64,000 nucleotides of DNA from Subtercola sp. (GTDB lineage: Bacteria; Actinomycetota; Actinomycetes; Actinomycetales; Microbacteriaceae), in assembly GCA_025463765.1 (NCBI GenBank), contig JAODBC010000084.1, positions 1 to 64,000 on the forward strand, given 5' to 3'. The notes under the pieces are model-generated. The model was not told where the DNA came from, did not search any database, and was given only the letters and a program-made list of their open reading frames with translations. Within the stretch, counting starts at the first letter, position 1. Each line of letters begins with the position of its first letter. The position numbers were made by a program, and so were the translations under genes. Shown here in pieces: positions 1 to 9,351 of this stretch.

Positions 1-2
1 AA

Positions 3-89
3 AAACCCGATACGCCAGCCCTCTACGACACCGCACTCAACGCCGAAGAAGGCCTCTGGACAAGCGCAGGCTGGGCAGGACGGACATGA
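3..89 (+). CDS. C-terminal end of an unidentified protein (partial)
   Basis: An open frame runs in from the left edge and ends at a TGA at 87-89, giving 28 residues that end LWTSAGWAGRT. The other two plus-strand frames read as arginine-, serine- and threonine-rich sequence of low plausibility. Too little is visible to assign a family. The gene lies on the strand opposite to the dcw cluster and just ahead of the beta-propeller gene, so the two may belong to the same inserted block. Confidence 0.45.
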   Translation, partial: KPDTPALYDTALNAEEGLWTSAGWAGRT

Positions 90-170
90 CACGCCCGAAC
101 CCATCCACACGTTCTTGCCTATAACCCGCGCCCTCGATTGGCGAGCGCGAAATCACAGACAGGCGTAAAG

Positions 171-1559
171 ATGAACGGATCGTGGGCAATGACGGCGGAG
201 CCGGAAAATCACTCTGGTCGTACGGGCCGCAAACGAGCTGCCGTAGGTGTGGGCATCGCATGCGCGGCGGCGATGATCATCGCGGGCCTCGCCACTTCGG
301 CCACCGCACTGCCACTGCCGGGCGCAGGCGGAGTCGTCAACATTCCTCTAGGCTCGGCGCTAACCGATACCGGGGTGGCACTGGGAATCGCTGCGAATCC
401 GAATACCAATCAGGTCTACGTCGGAGTGGATACACCTCGGGCGGGGGTCGAGATCGTCAATGGGTCAGATGTTATTACGGACTTCATTCCGGTGCCGGAC
501 GGCGCGTCGAGTCTGAGCTTCGATCCAATCAGCGGATACCTTTTCGCCACTGGCAGCTCCCGACGCGCCCTGTCGATGATCGATCCCGCTACGAAATCGG
601 TTTCTTCATACGTCTTGGATGCCGGCCCGGCCGAGGTCGCGGTAGACGCGATTCATCAGAAGGTCTATGTCGAGGGAAGGACTCCTGACTTCGATACAGT
701 CACCGTATTCGACGAGAACACGAGAACATCGGCCCCTTCGATCATTCTCGATACCATCGGAACCGGAGGCGGCCTGGTTCGCCCGTTATCCATCGCTGTC
801 GACCCCTATCAGCAGAAGGCTTATGCCCTCGTCGCGCACCCATCATTGACCTATGGCAAGGTGACCGTGGTCGATGGTGCGGCCAATACCATCGACGGAT
901 CCGCGATCGATGTCGATCCCACAACACGTAATGTCGCCATCGATCCGATCACGCATCAACTGTATTCAGCGAGCGATGCCGGTGTTTCCGTTATTGATTC
1001 AAGCACTCGAGGCGCAATCGGATCCCCACTCGCTACCGGCGCGGGCGGCGCGCTCAGCGTCGGGGTCGACACGACGTCGCATCGTGTTTTCGCAGGGGCT
1101 GCTAACGCCCAGATTGCGGTGATCGACGAGGGCGCAGTCGATCGGGTCACGGGCATGGTTCCGATCGGCGGCCCGAGCGTCGCACAGCCTCAGCAAATGA
1201 GTGTAAATTCTCGAACCGGCCGCGCCTTCTCGGCCAACGGGTCCAGCTTCTGGATCACAGCTCTGACTGTTGCTGACCCCGTGATCACGTCGGGGCCGCC
1301 TTCCCATGCGAAGGCCGGTTCGAACTATTCGTTCACGATCACGGCGACTGGCCTGCCAGCGCCCACTTTCAGCGCGAGCCTGCCAAGCTGGCTCGCCATC
1401 GACGCCACGTCGGGTGAACTCTTTGGAGTTCCGCCTGCCGCGGGAACGTATCCCATTACTGTTTCAGCATCGAACGGAGTCGGACTGGTTGCCGAAGCGA
1501 CCTACGACCTCGTCGTCGACTCCCACATTCGGCCGTGCGCCCCATGGCTCTGCCACTGA
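171..1559 (+). CDS. Secreted beta-propeller (YVTN-like) protein with C-terminal putative Ig domain
   Basis: A 462-residue exported protein from the ATG at 171; a TTG at 138 or an ATG at 189 are alternatives. Residues about 25-48 form a signal peptide (basic stretch, AAAMIIAGLA core, cleavage after ATA). The body shows six to seven repeats of the type 'I(A/D)xNPxTNQVYVG' and 'VSVIDSST', typical of YVTN-like propellers. The last roughly 90 residues have the He_PIG motif (LPSWLAIDATSGELFGVP). The protein ends abruptly in DSHIRPCAPWLCH with no sorting signal or anchor, so it is either released or truncated. Substrate and role are unknown. By eye it is less GC-rich than its neighbours. It occupies the position where ftsZ would follow ftsQ in related genomes and faces ftsQ tail to tail, which suggests an insertion. 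Confidence 0.8.
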   Translation: MNGSWAMTAEPENHSGRTGRKRAAVGVGIACAAAMIIAGLATSATALPLPGAGGVVNIPLGSALTDTGVALGIAANPNTNQVYVGVDTPRAGVEIVNGSDVITDFIPVPDGASSLSFDPISGYLFATGSSRRALSMIDPATKSVSSYVLDAGPAEVAVDAIHQKVYVEGRTPDFDTVTVFDENTRTSAPSIILDTIGTGGGLVRPLSIAVDPYQQKAYALVAHPSLTYGKVTVVDGAANTIDGSAIDVDPTTRNVAIDPITHQLYSASDAGVSVIDSSTRGAIGSPLATGAGGALSVGVDTTSHRVFAGAANAQIAVIDEGAVDRVTGMVPIGGPSVAQPQQMSVNSRTGRAFSANGSSFWITALTVADPVITSGPPSHAKAGSNYSFTITATGLPAPTFSASLPSWLAIDATSGELFGVPPAAGTYPITVSASNGVGLVAEATYDLVVDSHIRPCAPWLCH

Positions 1560-1675
1560 CCGTCTCCGCCCGCCGTGAGAGAAGGCCGGGGGGGTCGAAA
1601 GAAGCCTGTGCAACGTGTTCTCTCGTCCACTCAAGGTTCTCTCGTTCTCGACGGGCGGGCACGGGCGGGGGCGGG

Positions 1676-2881
1676 TCAGGAGACGATGGGGGTGTCGGGA
1701 GAAGAGACGTCGTAGGTGCTGTTGTCGCCCTGAGCGGCGATGAGCTTGTCGAGCACGACGGCTTTCAGCGCGGAGTCGTCGACGCTGCCCCAGATGACTT
1801 TCTGACCGGCGTCGGTCAGCACGAGGGTCACCGAATCGGGGGTGGCGGCACTGACGGTACCGACTTTGGCGAGCAGGTCGGCTGGAAGGGCGCGCAGTAC
1901 CGCGGTCGCAGCGAGAAAGCCCGGGCTGCCGACGGCGGCCACACTGGTATCGATCTGCGGGTAATTGGCGGGGCGCTGGTCGGAGTGCTCGATCACGACG
2001 CCGGCCGCGTCGACCAGATCGAAGCCGGTTCCGCCGGTCACCGAACCGACGGGCTGGCGCTCGACGATGCGGATCACGAGCGTGTTCGGCAGCTCCGACT
2101 CGGTCGCGTAGCTCTGAATCAGGGTGAAGGCGGCCAGATCGCGGTTGATGGCGCCGTAGTCGACGAGCGCGAGCGGCTTGCCCACCTGGTCGGAGAGAGC
2201 GGATTCGACCTGCGCGGCGTCGATGCGCGACGTACCCTCGATGTCGACCGTGCGCACGGCGAAGAGCGGAGAGTAGGCCGTGAAGACGACCAGCAGCACG
2301 AGGGCCACCACGATACCGGCGGACACCAGCCAGAACAGCCGTCGTCGCCGCGTGCGCTCGGTGAATCGTCGCGCCTCGGCCCGCTCGTAGCGGCGACGCT
2401 CGCGCTCGGCCGCGCGCACGTTTTTGCGCGCCAGGGATTCGTCGCTTCGAGACCGACTCGGCGAGGCGGGCGGGCGGGTGGCTGCAGCAGGCGACTTCGT
2501 CGAATTTGTCGACGTCGAAGCTCCGGTACGCGGCGCCTTCGAGGTCGGGGTCGAGGTCGAGGTCACCCTGCCACCCGACGTAGCCTGCTTCTTCAGCGAC
2601 TTCGTCTTCGACGACTCGCTCGAAGTGCCCTCCGCCTCGTACTTCGTAATCGGCTCGGTGCGGATGCCCGGCAGCGCACCGCCGATGGTGAAACGCCCGG
2701 TCGGGGCGCTAGTGGGCTTGCTCTCGGCCGCCGAGGTGTCGCGGTCGACACTCCCCGCAGCAGTGGTCGCGGCGTTCGCTTTGGGCGCGCGGATCGGCCG
2801 CACCGACTTCGGCGGGGTGGGCGCGCTCGGCGCCTCGGATTCGGGCGGCGGGGGTGGCGGAAAGCCGTTGGGGCGCTTCAC
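1676..2881 (-). CDS. ftsQ: Cell division protein FtsQ (DivIB family)
   Basis: A bitopic divisome protein that links FtsL/FtsB-type proteins with the septal synthase FtsW/FtsI. The 401-residue product has a long cytoplasmic tail (residues 1-180) rich in Pro, Ser, Thr and Lys, one membrane helix (about 181-202, LFWLVSAGIVVALVLLVVF), then a POTRA domain (about 206-276, VRTVDIEGTSRIDAAQVESAL) and a beta domain with the FtsQ motif IVERQPVGSV. The N-tail is much longer than in E. coli FtsQ but such tails are common in actinobacteria. It starts at GTG 2881, 12 nt after the murC stop, and is the last gene of the dcw operon here. No ftsZ follows. Confidence 0.93.
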   Translation of the reverse strand: MKRPNGFPPPPPPESEAPSAPTPPKSVRPIRAPKANAATTAAGSVDRDTSAAESKPTSAPTGRFTIGGALPGIRTEPITKYEAEGTSSESSKTKSLKKQATSGGRVTSTSTPTSKAPRTGASTSTNSTKSPAAATRPPASPSRSRSDESLARKNVRAAERERRRYERAEARRFTERTRRRRLFWLVSAGIVVALVLLVVFTAYSPLFAVRTVDIEGTSRIDAAQVESALSDQVGKPLALVDYGAINRDLAAFTLIQSYATESELPNTLVIRIVERQPVGSVTGGTGFDLVDAAGVVIEHSDQRPANYPQIDTSVAAVGSPGFLAATAVLRALPADLLAKVGTVSAATPDSVTLVLTDAGQKVIWGSVDDSALKAVVLDKLIAAQGDNSTYDVSSPDTPIVS

Positions 2882-2893
2882 CGGCGCCCCACG

Positions 2894-4312
2894 TTACGCA
2901 CTGGCACCGCCCGCCGCAGCGTCAGCCGCCGCGAGCGATGCCAGCAGCTGCGGCACGAGCAGATTCACGTCACCGCAGCCGAGCGTGATCACGAAGTCAC
3001 CGGGGCGTGCGATCGACGCCGTGAAGTCGGCCGCCTTCTGCCAGTCGTCGATGTAGGCGACCTTCGACGGGTCGGCGAAACGCGACGAGACGAGCTCGCC
3101 CGTCACGCCGGGAACCGGGTCTTCACGGGCGCCGCAGATGTCGAGCACCACGGTGAAGTCCGCCGTGCGCTCGAGGGTCTCCGCGAAATCGCCGGCGAGC
3201 AACTGCGTGCGGCTGTACAGGTGCGGCTGGTGAACCGCGATGATGCGCCCGCTACCGACCACGGTTCGTGCCGCGGTGAGTGCGGCATCCACTTCGGTCG
3301 GGTGGTGGGCGTAGTCGTCGTAGACGCTCACGCCGCCGATCGTGTCGTGCAACTCGAACCGGCGCCCGGTGCCGTCGAAGGCACCGAGGGCGGCGACGGA
3401 TGCCGCGGGGTCGAACCCCGAGCCGACCAGAACCGCGAAGGCGCCTGCCGCGTTGATGGCGTTGTGGATGCCAGGCACCCGCAGTCGCCCCGAGTAGCTC
3501 TGACCGCGGTAGTCGAGCCGGAACGAGACCGCACCGTCGGCCACGATCTCGCTCACCCGAACGTCTGCGTGCGCCGAGACACCGAAGGTCAGCACTCGCG
3601 ATGCAGTCAGCCGCGACGAAACGCGCACCGCGCCCGCGTCGTCGGACGAGATCACCACCAGCTCAGAAGCCTCGTCGGCGAACGTTACGAAGGCGTATTC
3701 GACGGCCTCTTTCGAGCCGTAGTGGTCGAGGTGGTCGGGGTCGACGTTCGTGATGAGCGCGATGGCGGTGTCGTAGAGCAGAAACGAGCCGTCGGATTCG
3801 TCGGCCTCGAGCACGAACAGCCCTCCGTCGCCCCAGGCGGAGCTCGTGCCGAGCGACGAAATGACGCCGCCGTTCACAAAGCTCGGGTCGGCACCGAGCT
3901 CGAGCAGGGCGGTGACGATCATGCCGGTCGACGTGGTCTTGCCGTGTGCACCGGCCACCGAGATCAGCCGGCGGCGGTTCACCAGCCAGGCGAGCGCCTG
4001 CGAGCGGTGCAGAACAGGGATGCCCTTCTGCTGAGCCAGCACGAGCTCGGGATTGTCAGGCCAGAGCGCGCTCGTGACCACGAGAGTGTCGGCGTCGCCG
4101 ACATTCGCAGCGTCATGACCGACGTAGACCGTCGCCCCGAGCTCGCGCAGCTTCTGCGCGGTCTTCGAGTCGGTGCGGTCGGATCCGGACACGGTGAGGC
4201 CCGCCTTCAGGAACAGGCGCGCGATGCCGCTCATGCCCGCCCCGCCGATTCCGACGAAGTGCACGGCGCCGAGGTTCTCGGGTATTTCGAGAGAGAGGTC
4301 AGGTTTGATCAC
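2894..4312 (-). CDS. murC: UDP-N-acetylmuramate--L-alanine ligase
   Basis: Cytoplasmic Mur ligase that adds L-Ala to UDP-MurNAc, the first amino-acid step of peptidoglycan precursor synthesis. The 472 residues have the usual three domains: an N-terminal nucleotide-binding fold ([15 protein letters not shown], 18-32), the ATP-binding P-loop GAHGKTT (121-127) and the C-terminal ligase domain with [10 protein letters not shown]. The GTG start at 4312 has GGAGG 5 nt upstream. A triplicated copy of the murG 3' end lies between murG and this start. Confidence 0.96.
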   Translation of the reverse strand: MIKPDLSLEIPENLGAVHFVGIGGAGMSGIARLFLKAGLTVSGSDRTDSKTAQKLRELGATVYVGHDAANVGDADTLVVTSALWPDNPELVLAQQKGIPVLHRSQALAWLVNRRRLISVAGAHGKTTSTGMIVTALLELGADPSFVNGGVISSLGTSSAWGDGGLFVLEADESDGSFLLYDTAIALITNVDPDHLDHYGSKEAVEYAFVTFADEASELVVISSDDAGAVRVSSRLTASRVLTFGVSAHADVRVSEIVADGAVSFRLDYRGQSYSGRLRVPGIHNAINAAGAFAVLVGSGFDPAASVAALGAFDGTGRRFELHDTIGGVSVYDDYAHHPTEVDAALTAARTVVGSGRIIAVHQPHLYSRTQLLAGDFAETLERTADFTVVLDICGAREDPVPGVTGELVSSRFADPSKVAYIDDWQKAADFTASIARPGDFVITLGCGDVNLLVPQLLASLAAADAAAGGASA

Positions 4313-4350
4313 AATGCCTCCAACGTTACGCTCACGGCTGCGCTTCCCGA

Positions 4351-4406
4351 ATCACGACAGGGCCTCCCGATCACGACAGGGCCTCCCCGATCACGACAGG
4401 GCCTCC
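4351..4406 (-). repeat. Three copies of a 17-bp sequence spanning the murG stop codon
   Basis: The sequence ATCACGACAGGGCCTCC occurs at 4351-4367, 4370-4386 and 4390-4406 with 2-3 nt between copies. The last copy is the coding end of murG (its EALS-stop codons); the other two lie in the murG-murC gap. Read on the minus strand each copy gives GGAGGCCCTGTCGTGA, so the duplication multiplies both a Shine-Dalgarno-like GGAGG and the TGA. The period is 19-20 bp, so the murG frame is not kept. Confidence 0.85.
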
Positions 4407-5461
4407 ATGATCAGGTCGACGGTGCGCGCCGAGCCGTTGCGAACTCCCGCAGAGGCGGCCGCCACGGCCATCCGCTCGACCCGCGACCGGTCGGAGATCA
4501 GAGGAATCAGGGTCGAAGACACCCAGGCCGGGGTGAACTCCGAGTCGGCCACGAGAATCGCTCCGCCCGCGGCGACGATATCGTGCGCGTTGAAACGCTG
4601 CTCCCCATTGCCTACCGCATAGGGCACCAGCGCCGAGGGAACCCCCAGCGCAGCCAGCTCAGAAACCGTCGCCGCGCCCGCCCGCGACACCGCGAAGTCG
4701 GCCACGGCCAGGGCGAGTTCCATTCGATCGCAGTAGCGCAGCATCCGGTACCCCGGCATGCCCGGGTCGACCAGGCTCGAACGCTCCCCGACGATGTGCA
4801 GCACTTGGTACCCGGTGGCGATGATCGCTGGGGCTGCTTCGAAGACCGTGCTGTTGATGCGCTCGGCACCGAGCGAACCTCCCGTCACCAGCAGTGTCGG
4901 CAGGTCGGGTGAAAGATCGAAGAACGCCAGCGCCTCGGCACGCGCCGACGGCAGGTCGAGCTGCTCGATCTCGCGGCGCAGCGGCATTCCGGCGAAAAAC
5001 GCGTGCGGCAGCGGCGTGCCGCGAAAAGCCACGGCCACGAACGGGGTGAAGCGCGCCCCGAGCTTGTTCGCCATGCCCGGCTTGGCGTTGGCTTCGTGGA
5101 TGACCAGCGGCACCCGCGCGCGCCGAGCCGCCAAATACGCCGGTGCTGCCGCGTACCCGCCGAACCCCACCACTACGTCGACGTTCCGGTCGCGGATGAG
5201 CCGCGCCAGATCGGAGATCACTCGAGCCAGACGCGGAGCGAAGCTCACTGCCGCCCGGTTGGGCCGGCGCGGAAACGGCAGCTTCGGAATCGTGACCAGC
5301 TCGTAGCCGCGGGCGGGTACGAGTCTCGCTTCGAGCCCGGCGGCCGTGCCGACCACGATGATCTCGGCGTCGGGCTGTCTGCGGCGCAGCTCGTCGGCGG
5401 TTGCGAGCAGCGGATTGACGTGGCCCGCGGTTCCGCCGCCGGCCAAGAGATACGTGGTCAT
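4391..5461 (-). CDS. murG: UDP-N-acetylglucosamine--MurNAc-pentapeptide-PP-undecaprenol GlcNAc transferase
   Basis: GT28 glycosyltransferase that converts lipid I to lipid II on the inner face of the membrane. The ATG at 5461 overlaps the ftsW stop by 4 nt (ATGA) and is chosen because the N-terminus MTTYLLAGGGTAGHVNPLLA holds the diagnostic GGGTAGH loop. The 356-residue product also shows the second Gly-rich loop (TGGSLGAERIN) and the UDP-GlcNAc-binding region SRAGAATVSELAALGVPS. Translational coupling to ftsW is expected. The 3' end is duplicated twice in tandem downstream. Confidence 0.96.
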   Translation of the reverse strand: MTTYLLAGGGTAGHVNPLLATADELRRRQPDAEIIVVGTAAGLEARLVPARGYELVTIPKLPFPRRPNRAAVSFAPRLARVISDLARLIRDRNVDVVVGFGGYAAAPAYLAARRARVPLVIHEANAKPGMANKLGARFTPFVAVAFRGTPLPHAFFAGMPLRREIEQLDLPSARAEALAFFDLSPDLPTLLVTGGSLGAERINSTVFEAAPAIIATGYQVLHIVGERSSLVDPGMPGYRMLRYCDRMELALAVADFAVSRAGAATVSELAALGVPSALVPYAVGNGEQRFNAHDIVAAGGAILVADSEFTPAWVSSTLIPLISDRSRVERMAVAAASAGVRNGSARTVDLIMEALS

Positions 5462-6765
5462 CGAGAGCGCACCCGGCTGGTCGCCGAGGGGCGCGGTGCC
5501 CGAGCCGCCGGGGCGGAAGGCGTGCGTGCGGCTGCAGAAAGGGCATCCGTCAGAGTCGCCGCCGGCGTGTTGCTCTGGGCACGCGCGATCGAGAGCACCA
5601 CCCCGATCGCTATCAGGGTGGTCACCAGCGCCGAGCCCCCCGAAGAGATCAACGGCAACGGAACGCCGAGCACCGGGATCACCCCCAGCACGACGGCGAT
5701 GTTCACGAAGGCCTGGCTCATGATCCAGACCATCACCGAACCCGCGACGACCTTCGAGAACAAGTCGTTGCTGGCCCGCACGATACGCAGAAAGGCGATG
5801 GCGAGAGCCACGAAGAGGCCGATCACGACGAGCGCCCCGATGAGACCGAGCTCTTCGCCGATGATGGCGAAGATGAAGTCGTTGTCGGCCGCGGGCAGCC
5901 ACGACCACTTGGCCTTCGAGTTGCCGAGCCCCACGCCGAAGATGCCGCCCGCGGCCAGCGCGAACATGCCGTGCTGGGTCTGCCAGCATTCCCCTGTGGT
6001 GTCGGTGCACTGCGAGCCGAGAAAGCTGCCGATGCGGGCCGTGCGGCTCGCGCTGGAGAAGGCGATGATCACGATCGCGGTCGCACCGATGAGAAGCGGC
6101 AGCGCGATCATCCGCAGCCGCACGCCGGCGAAGAACAGCGCGCCGAAGATGAGCGCCGCCATGATCATGACGGTGCCGAGGTCGCCACCGAGCATGACGA
6201 GCAGCACGGCGGCGCCCGCAACCGGAAGCACAGGAATCGCGAGATGCCCCCAGAGGTGCAGGTAACGCTGCTTCTTCGCCAGAATGACGCCCAGCCAGAT
6301 GACGAGGCCGAGCTTGATGATCTCGGAGGGCTGAATGTTGAAGCCCGCGACGTACATCCAGTTCAGGTTGCCGCCGACTTCGATGCCGAGCGGGGTGTAG
6401 AGCACGAGAAGTTGCAGCACCACGCCGGCAGCGAGGGCGATCCAGCCCCAGCGTTTCCAGAACGCGATCGGCAGGCGCGAGATGACGAGCATGAGCGGGA
6501 TGCCGATGAGAGCGAACAGCCCCTGACGCCAGAAGATGCCGAAGAAGCCCTGCTGGGCTGTGTAGGAGTCGACCGACGACGACGACAGCACCATGACGAG
6601 CCCGAAGACCACGAGAAAGAGCGTTGTGCCGAGCAGCAGGTAGTAGTTGCTCGATTCGGATTCGAACGCTTTGCCGAGCGAGATGCGGGCCGTTCGAACA
6701 CCGGAGCTTATCGGCGCCTTGTCAGTGCCCTTGTCGGTGCCCTTGTCAGTGCGAGGGGGGCGCAT
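5458..6765 (-). CDS. ftsW: Septal peptidoglycan glycosyltransferase FtsW (SEDS family)
   Basis: SEDS-family lipid II polymerase of the divisome, working with the FtsI transpeptidase. From the ATG at 6765 the product is 435 residues with about ten membrane helices and the SEDS signature near the C-terminus (GVPLPLISSGGSALV). Other SEDS motifs are present (YVAGFNIQPSEIIKLGLVIW; GGDLGTVMIM). The start overlaps the murD 3' end by 20 nt. The cytoplasmic N-terminus contains [11 protein letters not shown], encoded by three 12-bp tandem repeats that span the murD stop codon. The C-terminal tail is Ala/Pro/Arg-rich. Confidence 0.95.
   Translation of the reverse strand: MRPPRTDKGTDKGTDKAPISSGVRTARISLGKAFESESSNYYLLLGTTLFLVVFGLVMVLSSSSVDSYTAQQGFFGIFWRQGLFALIGIPLMLVISRLPIAFWKRWGWIALAAGVVLQLLVLYTPLGIEVGGNLNWMYVAGFNIQPSEIIKLGLVIWLGVILAKKQRYLHLWGHLAIPVLPVAGAAVLLVMLGGDLGTVMIMAALIFGALFFAGVRLRMIALPLLIGATAIVIIAFSSASRTARIGSFLGSQCTDTTGECWQTQHGMFALAAGGIFGVGLGNSKAKWSWLPAADNDFIFAIIGEELGLIGALVVIGLFVALAIAFLRIVRASNDLFSKVVAGSVMVWIMSQAFVNIAVVLGVIPVLGVPLPLISSGGSALVTTLIAIGVVLSIARAQSNTPAATLTDALSAAARTPSAPAARAPRPSATSRVRSR
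6718..6753 (-). repeat. Three 12-bp tandem repeats spanning the murD stop and the ftsW N-terminus
   Basis: Three units of CTTGTCRGTGCC (6718-6729, 6730-6741, 6742-6753) encode [11 protein letters not shown] of FtsW. The murD stop codon (6746-6748) lies in the unit nearest murD. In the murD frame the next unit reads CGA instead of TGA and the third reads TGA again, so this array also repeats a stop-codon neighbourhood. Confidence 0.8.
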
Positions 6766-8263
6766 CGTGCTGGTCAGCTGCCCCACCTCCAAGATAATCG
6801 CGAACGGCCTGGGCGAATCGTGTACCCCTGTCGCCGTAGTCGATGAACTGATCCATCGAGGCGGCGGCCGGTGCCAGCAGTACAACATCGCCCGGTTGGG
6901 CGACGGTCGCTGCCAACCGCACCGCGGCCGACATGACCTCTTCAGTCTCGGTGTCGTCGACCTCGAATACGGGCACCCCGGGCGCGTGTCGCGCGAATGC
7001 GTTTCGCAAGTCGCTGCGGTCGACCCCGATGAGCACGGCAGCTCGAAGACGGGATGCCCGCGAGAGCACCAGCGGATCGATGTCGACGCCCTTGAGCAAG
7101 CCCCCGGCCACCCAGACCACCGACTCGTATGCACCGAGCGAAGCGTCGGCCGCGTGGGCGTTCGTCGCCTTGGAATCGTCGACCCAGCTCACCCCACCGA
7201 ATTCGGCGACGAGCTCGATGCGGTGATGATCGAGCTCGAAGTGCTGCAGGGTGCGCCTGATCGAATCGATCGGCACGCCGTAACTGCGGGCGAGCGCGCA
7301 GGCGGCCAGAATGTTCGCCACGATGTGCGGGGCTGCGAGCCCGCGCAGCACCAGGTCGGTCACCGTGGTGATCTCCAGCGCAGCGATGCGCCGTTCGTCG
7401 GTGAACGCCCGGTCGCACAGAATGCCGTCGACCACGCCGAAATCGCTGAGCCCCGGCACGCCGAGCCCGAACCCGATGGCGCGAGCACCGTCGACCACCT
7501 CGGCGTTCTCGACCATGGTCATCGTTCGCGCGTCGCTCTTGTTGTAAACGCAGGCGACTTTCGTGTTCGTGTACACCTTCGCCTTCGCGGCAATGTAGGC
7601 GTCGAGCGAGCCGTGCCAGTCGAGGTGGTCTTCAGCGACGTTCAGGCACACCGAGGCGTACGGCGACATGCTCGAAGTGGAATGCAATTGGTAGCTCGAG
7701 AGCTCGACCACCAGCACGTCGAACCCCTGCGGGTCGCGAATGGCGTCGAGCACGGGAATGCCGATGTTTCCGCACGGCGCCGCCCGGAACCCCGCGTCGA
7801 CGAGCATCGTCGCGGTGAGCTGCACCGTCGTGGTCTTGCCGTTGGTACCGGTGACGGCGATCCACTCGGCGGGTGTGCCGACCTTGTCACGCAGCCGCCA
7901 GGCCAACTCCACGTCGCCCCAGATCGGGATTCCGCGCTCTGCGGCCCAGACGAGTACCGGATGATCGGGGTGAAATCCGGGAGACACGATCAGCAGCTCG
8001 GGGTCGAGGCTTACGAGCTCGGCCGGCGGGGCATCCAGTGTCTCGTCGAGCACCAGCCCAGCACCGATCACCTCGACCAGCTGCACCTGAGACGGCTCGG
8101 CGCGCTGCGCGACGACGAGCACCTCGGCGCCGAGTTCGACGAGTGTGTCGGCCACCGAGAAGCCGGTCTTACCGAGGCCGAGCACGCCGACCCGCAGCCC
8201 GGCCCAGTCGGAGTGCCAACTGGTGAGTTCAGAAAGCCGATGAGTCACGTCTGCAGAATCCAT
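6746..8263 (-). CDS. murD: UDP-N-acetylmuramoyl-L-alanine--D-glutamate ligase
   Basis: Cytoplasmic Mur ligase adding D-Glu to UDP-MurNAc-L-Ala. The 505-residue protein has an N-terminal Rossmann-like domain ([17 protein letters not shown]), the P-loop GTNGKTT (139-145), the central [12 protein letters not shown] motif and the C-terminal substrate domain ([12 protein letters not shown]). It begins at ATG 8263, 19 nt inside the mraY 3' end, and ends 20 nt inside ftsW. The last residues ([11 protein letters not shown]) are an unconserved tail that exists because of the overlap. Confidence 0.96.
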   Translation of the reverse strand: MDSADVTHRLSELTSWHSDWAGLRVGVLGLGKTGFSVADTLVELGAEVLVVAQRAEPSQVQLVEVIGAGLVLDETLDAPPAELVSLDPELLIVSPGFHPDHPVLVWAAERGIPIWGDVELAWRLRDKVGTPAEWIAVTGTNGKTTTVQLTATMLVDAGFRAAPCGNIGIPVLDAIRDPQGFDVLVVELSSYQLHSTSSMSPYASVCLNVAEDHLDWHGSLDAYIAAKAKVYTNTKVACVYNKSDARTMTMVENAEVVDGARAIGFGLGVPGLSDFGVVDGILCDRAFTDERRIAALEITTVTDLVLRGLAAPHIVANILAACALARSYGVPIDSIRRTLQHFELDHHRIELVAEFGGVSWVDDSKATNAHAADASLGAYESVVWVAGGLLKGVDIDPLVLSRASRLRAAVLIGVDRSDLRNAFARHAPGVPVFEVDDTETEEVMSAAVRLAATVAQPGDVVLLAPAAASMDQFIDYGDRGTRFAQAVRDYLGGGAADQHDAPPSH

Positions 8264-9351
8264 TCGAGGTAGAAGGCGCCCACTCCCGCCGCGACGCAGA
8301 GGCCCGCGATGATCCAGAAGCGCACGACGATGGTGACCTCGGCCCAGCCCTTGACCTCGAAATGGTGATGCAGCGGGCTGGCTCGCCAGATGCGCTTACC
8401 GCCCGTGAGCCTGAAATAGGTGAGCTGCACGACGACCTGGCCGGCCACGATGACGAAGATGCCGCCGATGAGAATGAGCAGCAGTTCGGTGCGGCTCAAG
8501 ATGGCCAGGGCTGCCAGCGCGCCGCCGATGGCCAGCGAACCGGTGTCGCCGAGAAAGATCTTCGCGGGGTTGGTGTTCCACCAGAGAAAACCGATGAGTG
8601 CGCCGGCGATGGCCGCCGCGATGATCGCGAGGTCGAGCGGCTGAGCCACGTCGTAACACTTGAAAGCCACAGCAGGGTCGAGCGTTACGCTCTGGCACGA
8701 CTGGTTCGACTGCCAGAACCCGATGATGACGTACGAGCCGATGGCGAGAATCGCCGAGCCGGGGGCGAGGCCATCGAGCCCGTCGGTCAGGTTCACCGCG
8801 TTCGAGGTGGCCATCACGATGAGAATGATCCAGATCAAGAATGCGACGAACCCGGCGATCAGCACCCAGCCGACGCCGCCCAAGAAGTTGAAGTTCAGGT
8901 CGCGAACGACCGAGATGTGCGTGGACGCGGGTGTCAGCCCGGCCTTGTTCGGAAACTGGATGGCCAGCAGCGCGAACACGCCACCGAACAGTATCTGGCC
9001 GGCCAGCTTGGCCTTCGGGCCGAGCCCGAGGTTGCGTTTCTTCTGCGTCTTGATGAAGTCGTCGATGAACCCGACCAGACCGAGCCCCACCATGAGGAAC
9101 AGCACGAGAAGCACCGAGATCGACGGCGGATTCTGGGTGATGAGCAGCGCGACGAAGTACCCGAACAGCACCGCGAGAATGATGACGATGCCGCCCATGG
9201 TGGGCGTGCCGCGCTTCACCTGGTGCGTGCTGGGCCCGTCGATGTTGATGTACTGACCCCAGGCGAGCCGCTTGAACAGGCGGATGAAAACCGGCGTCAT
9301 GAACAGGCTGAAGATCATCGACAGCCCACCGGCAGTGATCAGAGTGATCAT
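8245..9351 (-). CDS. mraY: Phospho-N-acetylmuramoyl-pentapeptide-transferase
   Basis: Polytopic membrane enzyme that transfers phospho-MurNAc-pentapeptide to undecaprenyl phosphate to form lipid I. The start is placed at ATG 9351 ([15 protein letters not shown]), overlapping the murF stop by 4 nt, giving 368 residues, close to the family length. Visible motifs are [12 protein letters not shown], the catalytic Asp pair (GFIDDFIK, Asp97-Asp98), [15 protein letters not shown] with the NLTDGLDGL loop, [12 protein letters not shown] and the C-terminal [12 protein letters not shown]. An inserted cytoplasmic/outer loop near CDVAQPLD is common in actinobacterial forms. Confidence 0.96.
   Translation of the reverse strand: MITLITAGGLSMIFSLFMTPVFIRLFKRLAWGQYINIDGPSTHQVKRGTPTMGGIVIILAVLFGYFVALLITQNPPSISVLLVLFLMVGLGLVGFIDDFIKTQKKRNLGLGPKAKLAGQILFGGVFALLAIQFPNKAGLTPASTHISVVRDLNFNFLGGVGWVLIAGFVAFLIWIILIVMATSNAVNLTDGLDGLAPGSAILAIGSYVIIGFWQSNQSCQSVTLDPAVAFKCYDVAQPLDLAIIAAAIAGALIGFLWWNTNPAKIFLGDTGSLAIGGALAALAILSRTELLLILIGGIFVIVAGQVVVQLTYFRLTGGKRIWRASPLHHHFEVKGWAEVTIVVRFWIIAGLCVAAGVGAFYLEWILQT

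Noticed and set aside
1535-4912. Open frame of 1125 codons on the plus strand opposite ftsQ-murC-murG
   Set aside because: It is the complement of three clear Mur/Fts genes, is rich in Arg, Gly and His, and has no domain. Long antisense frames are expected in this high-GC DNA.
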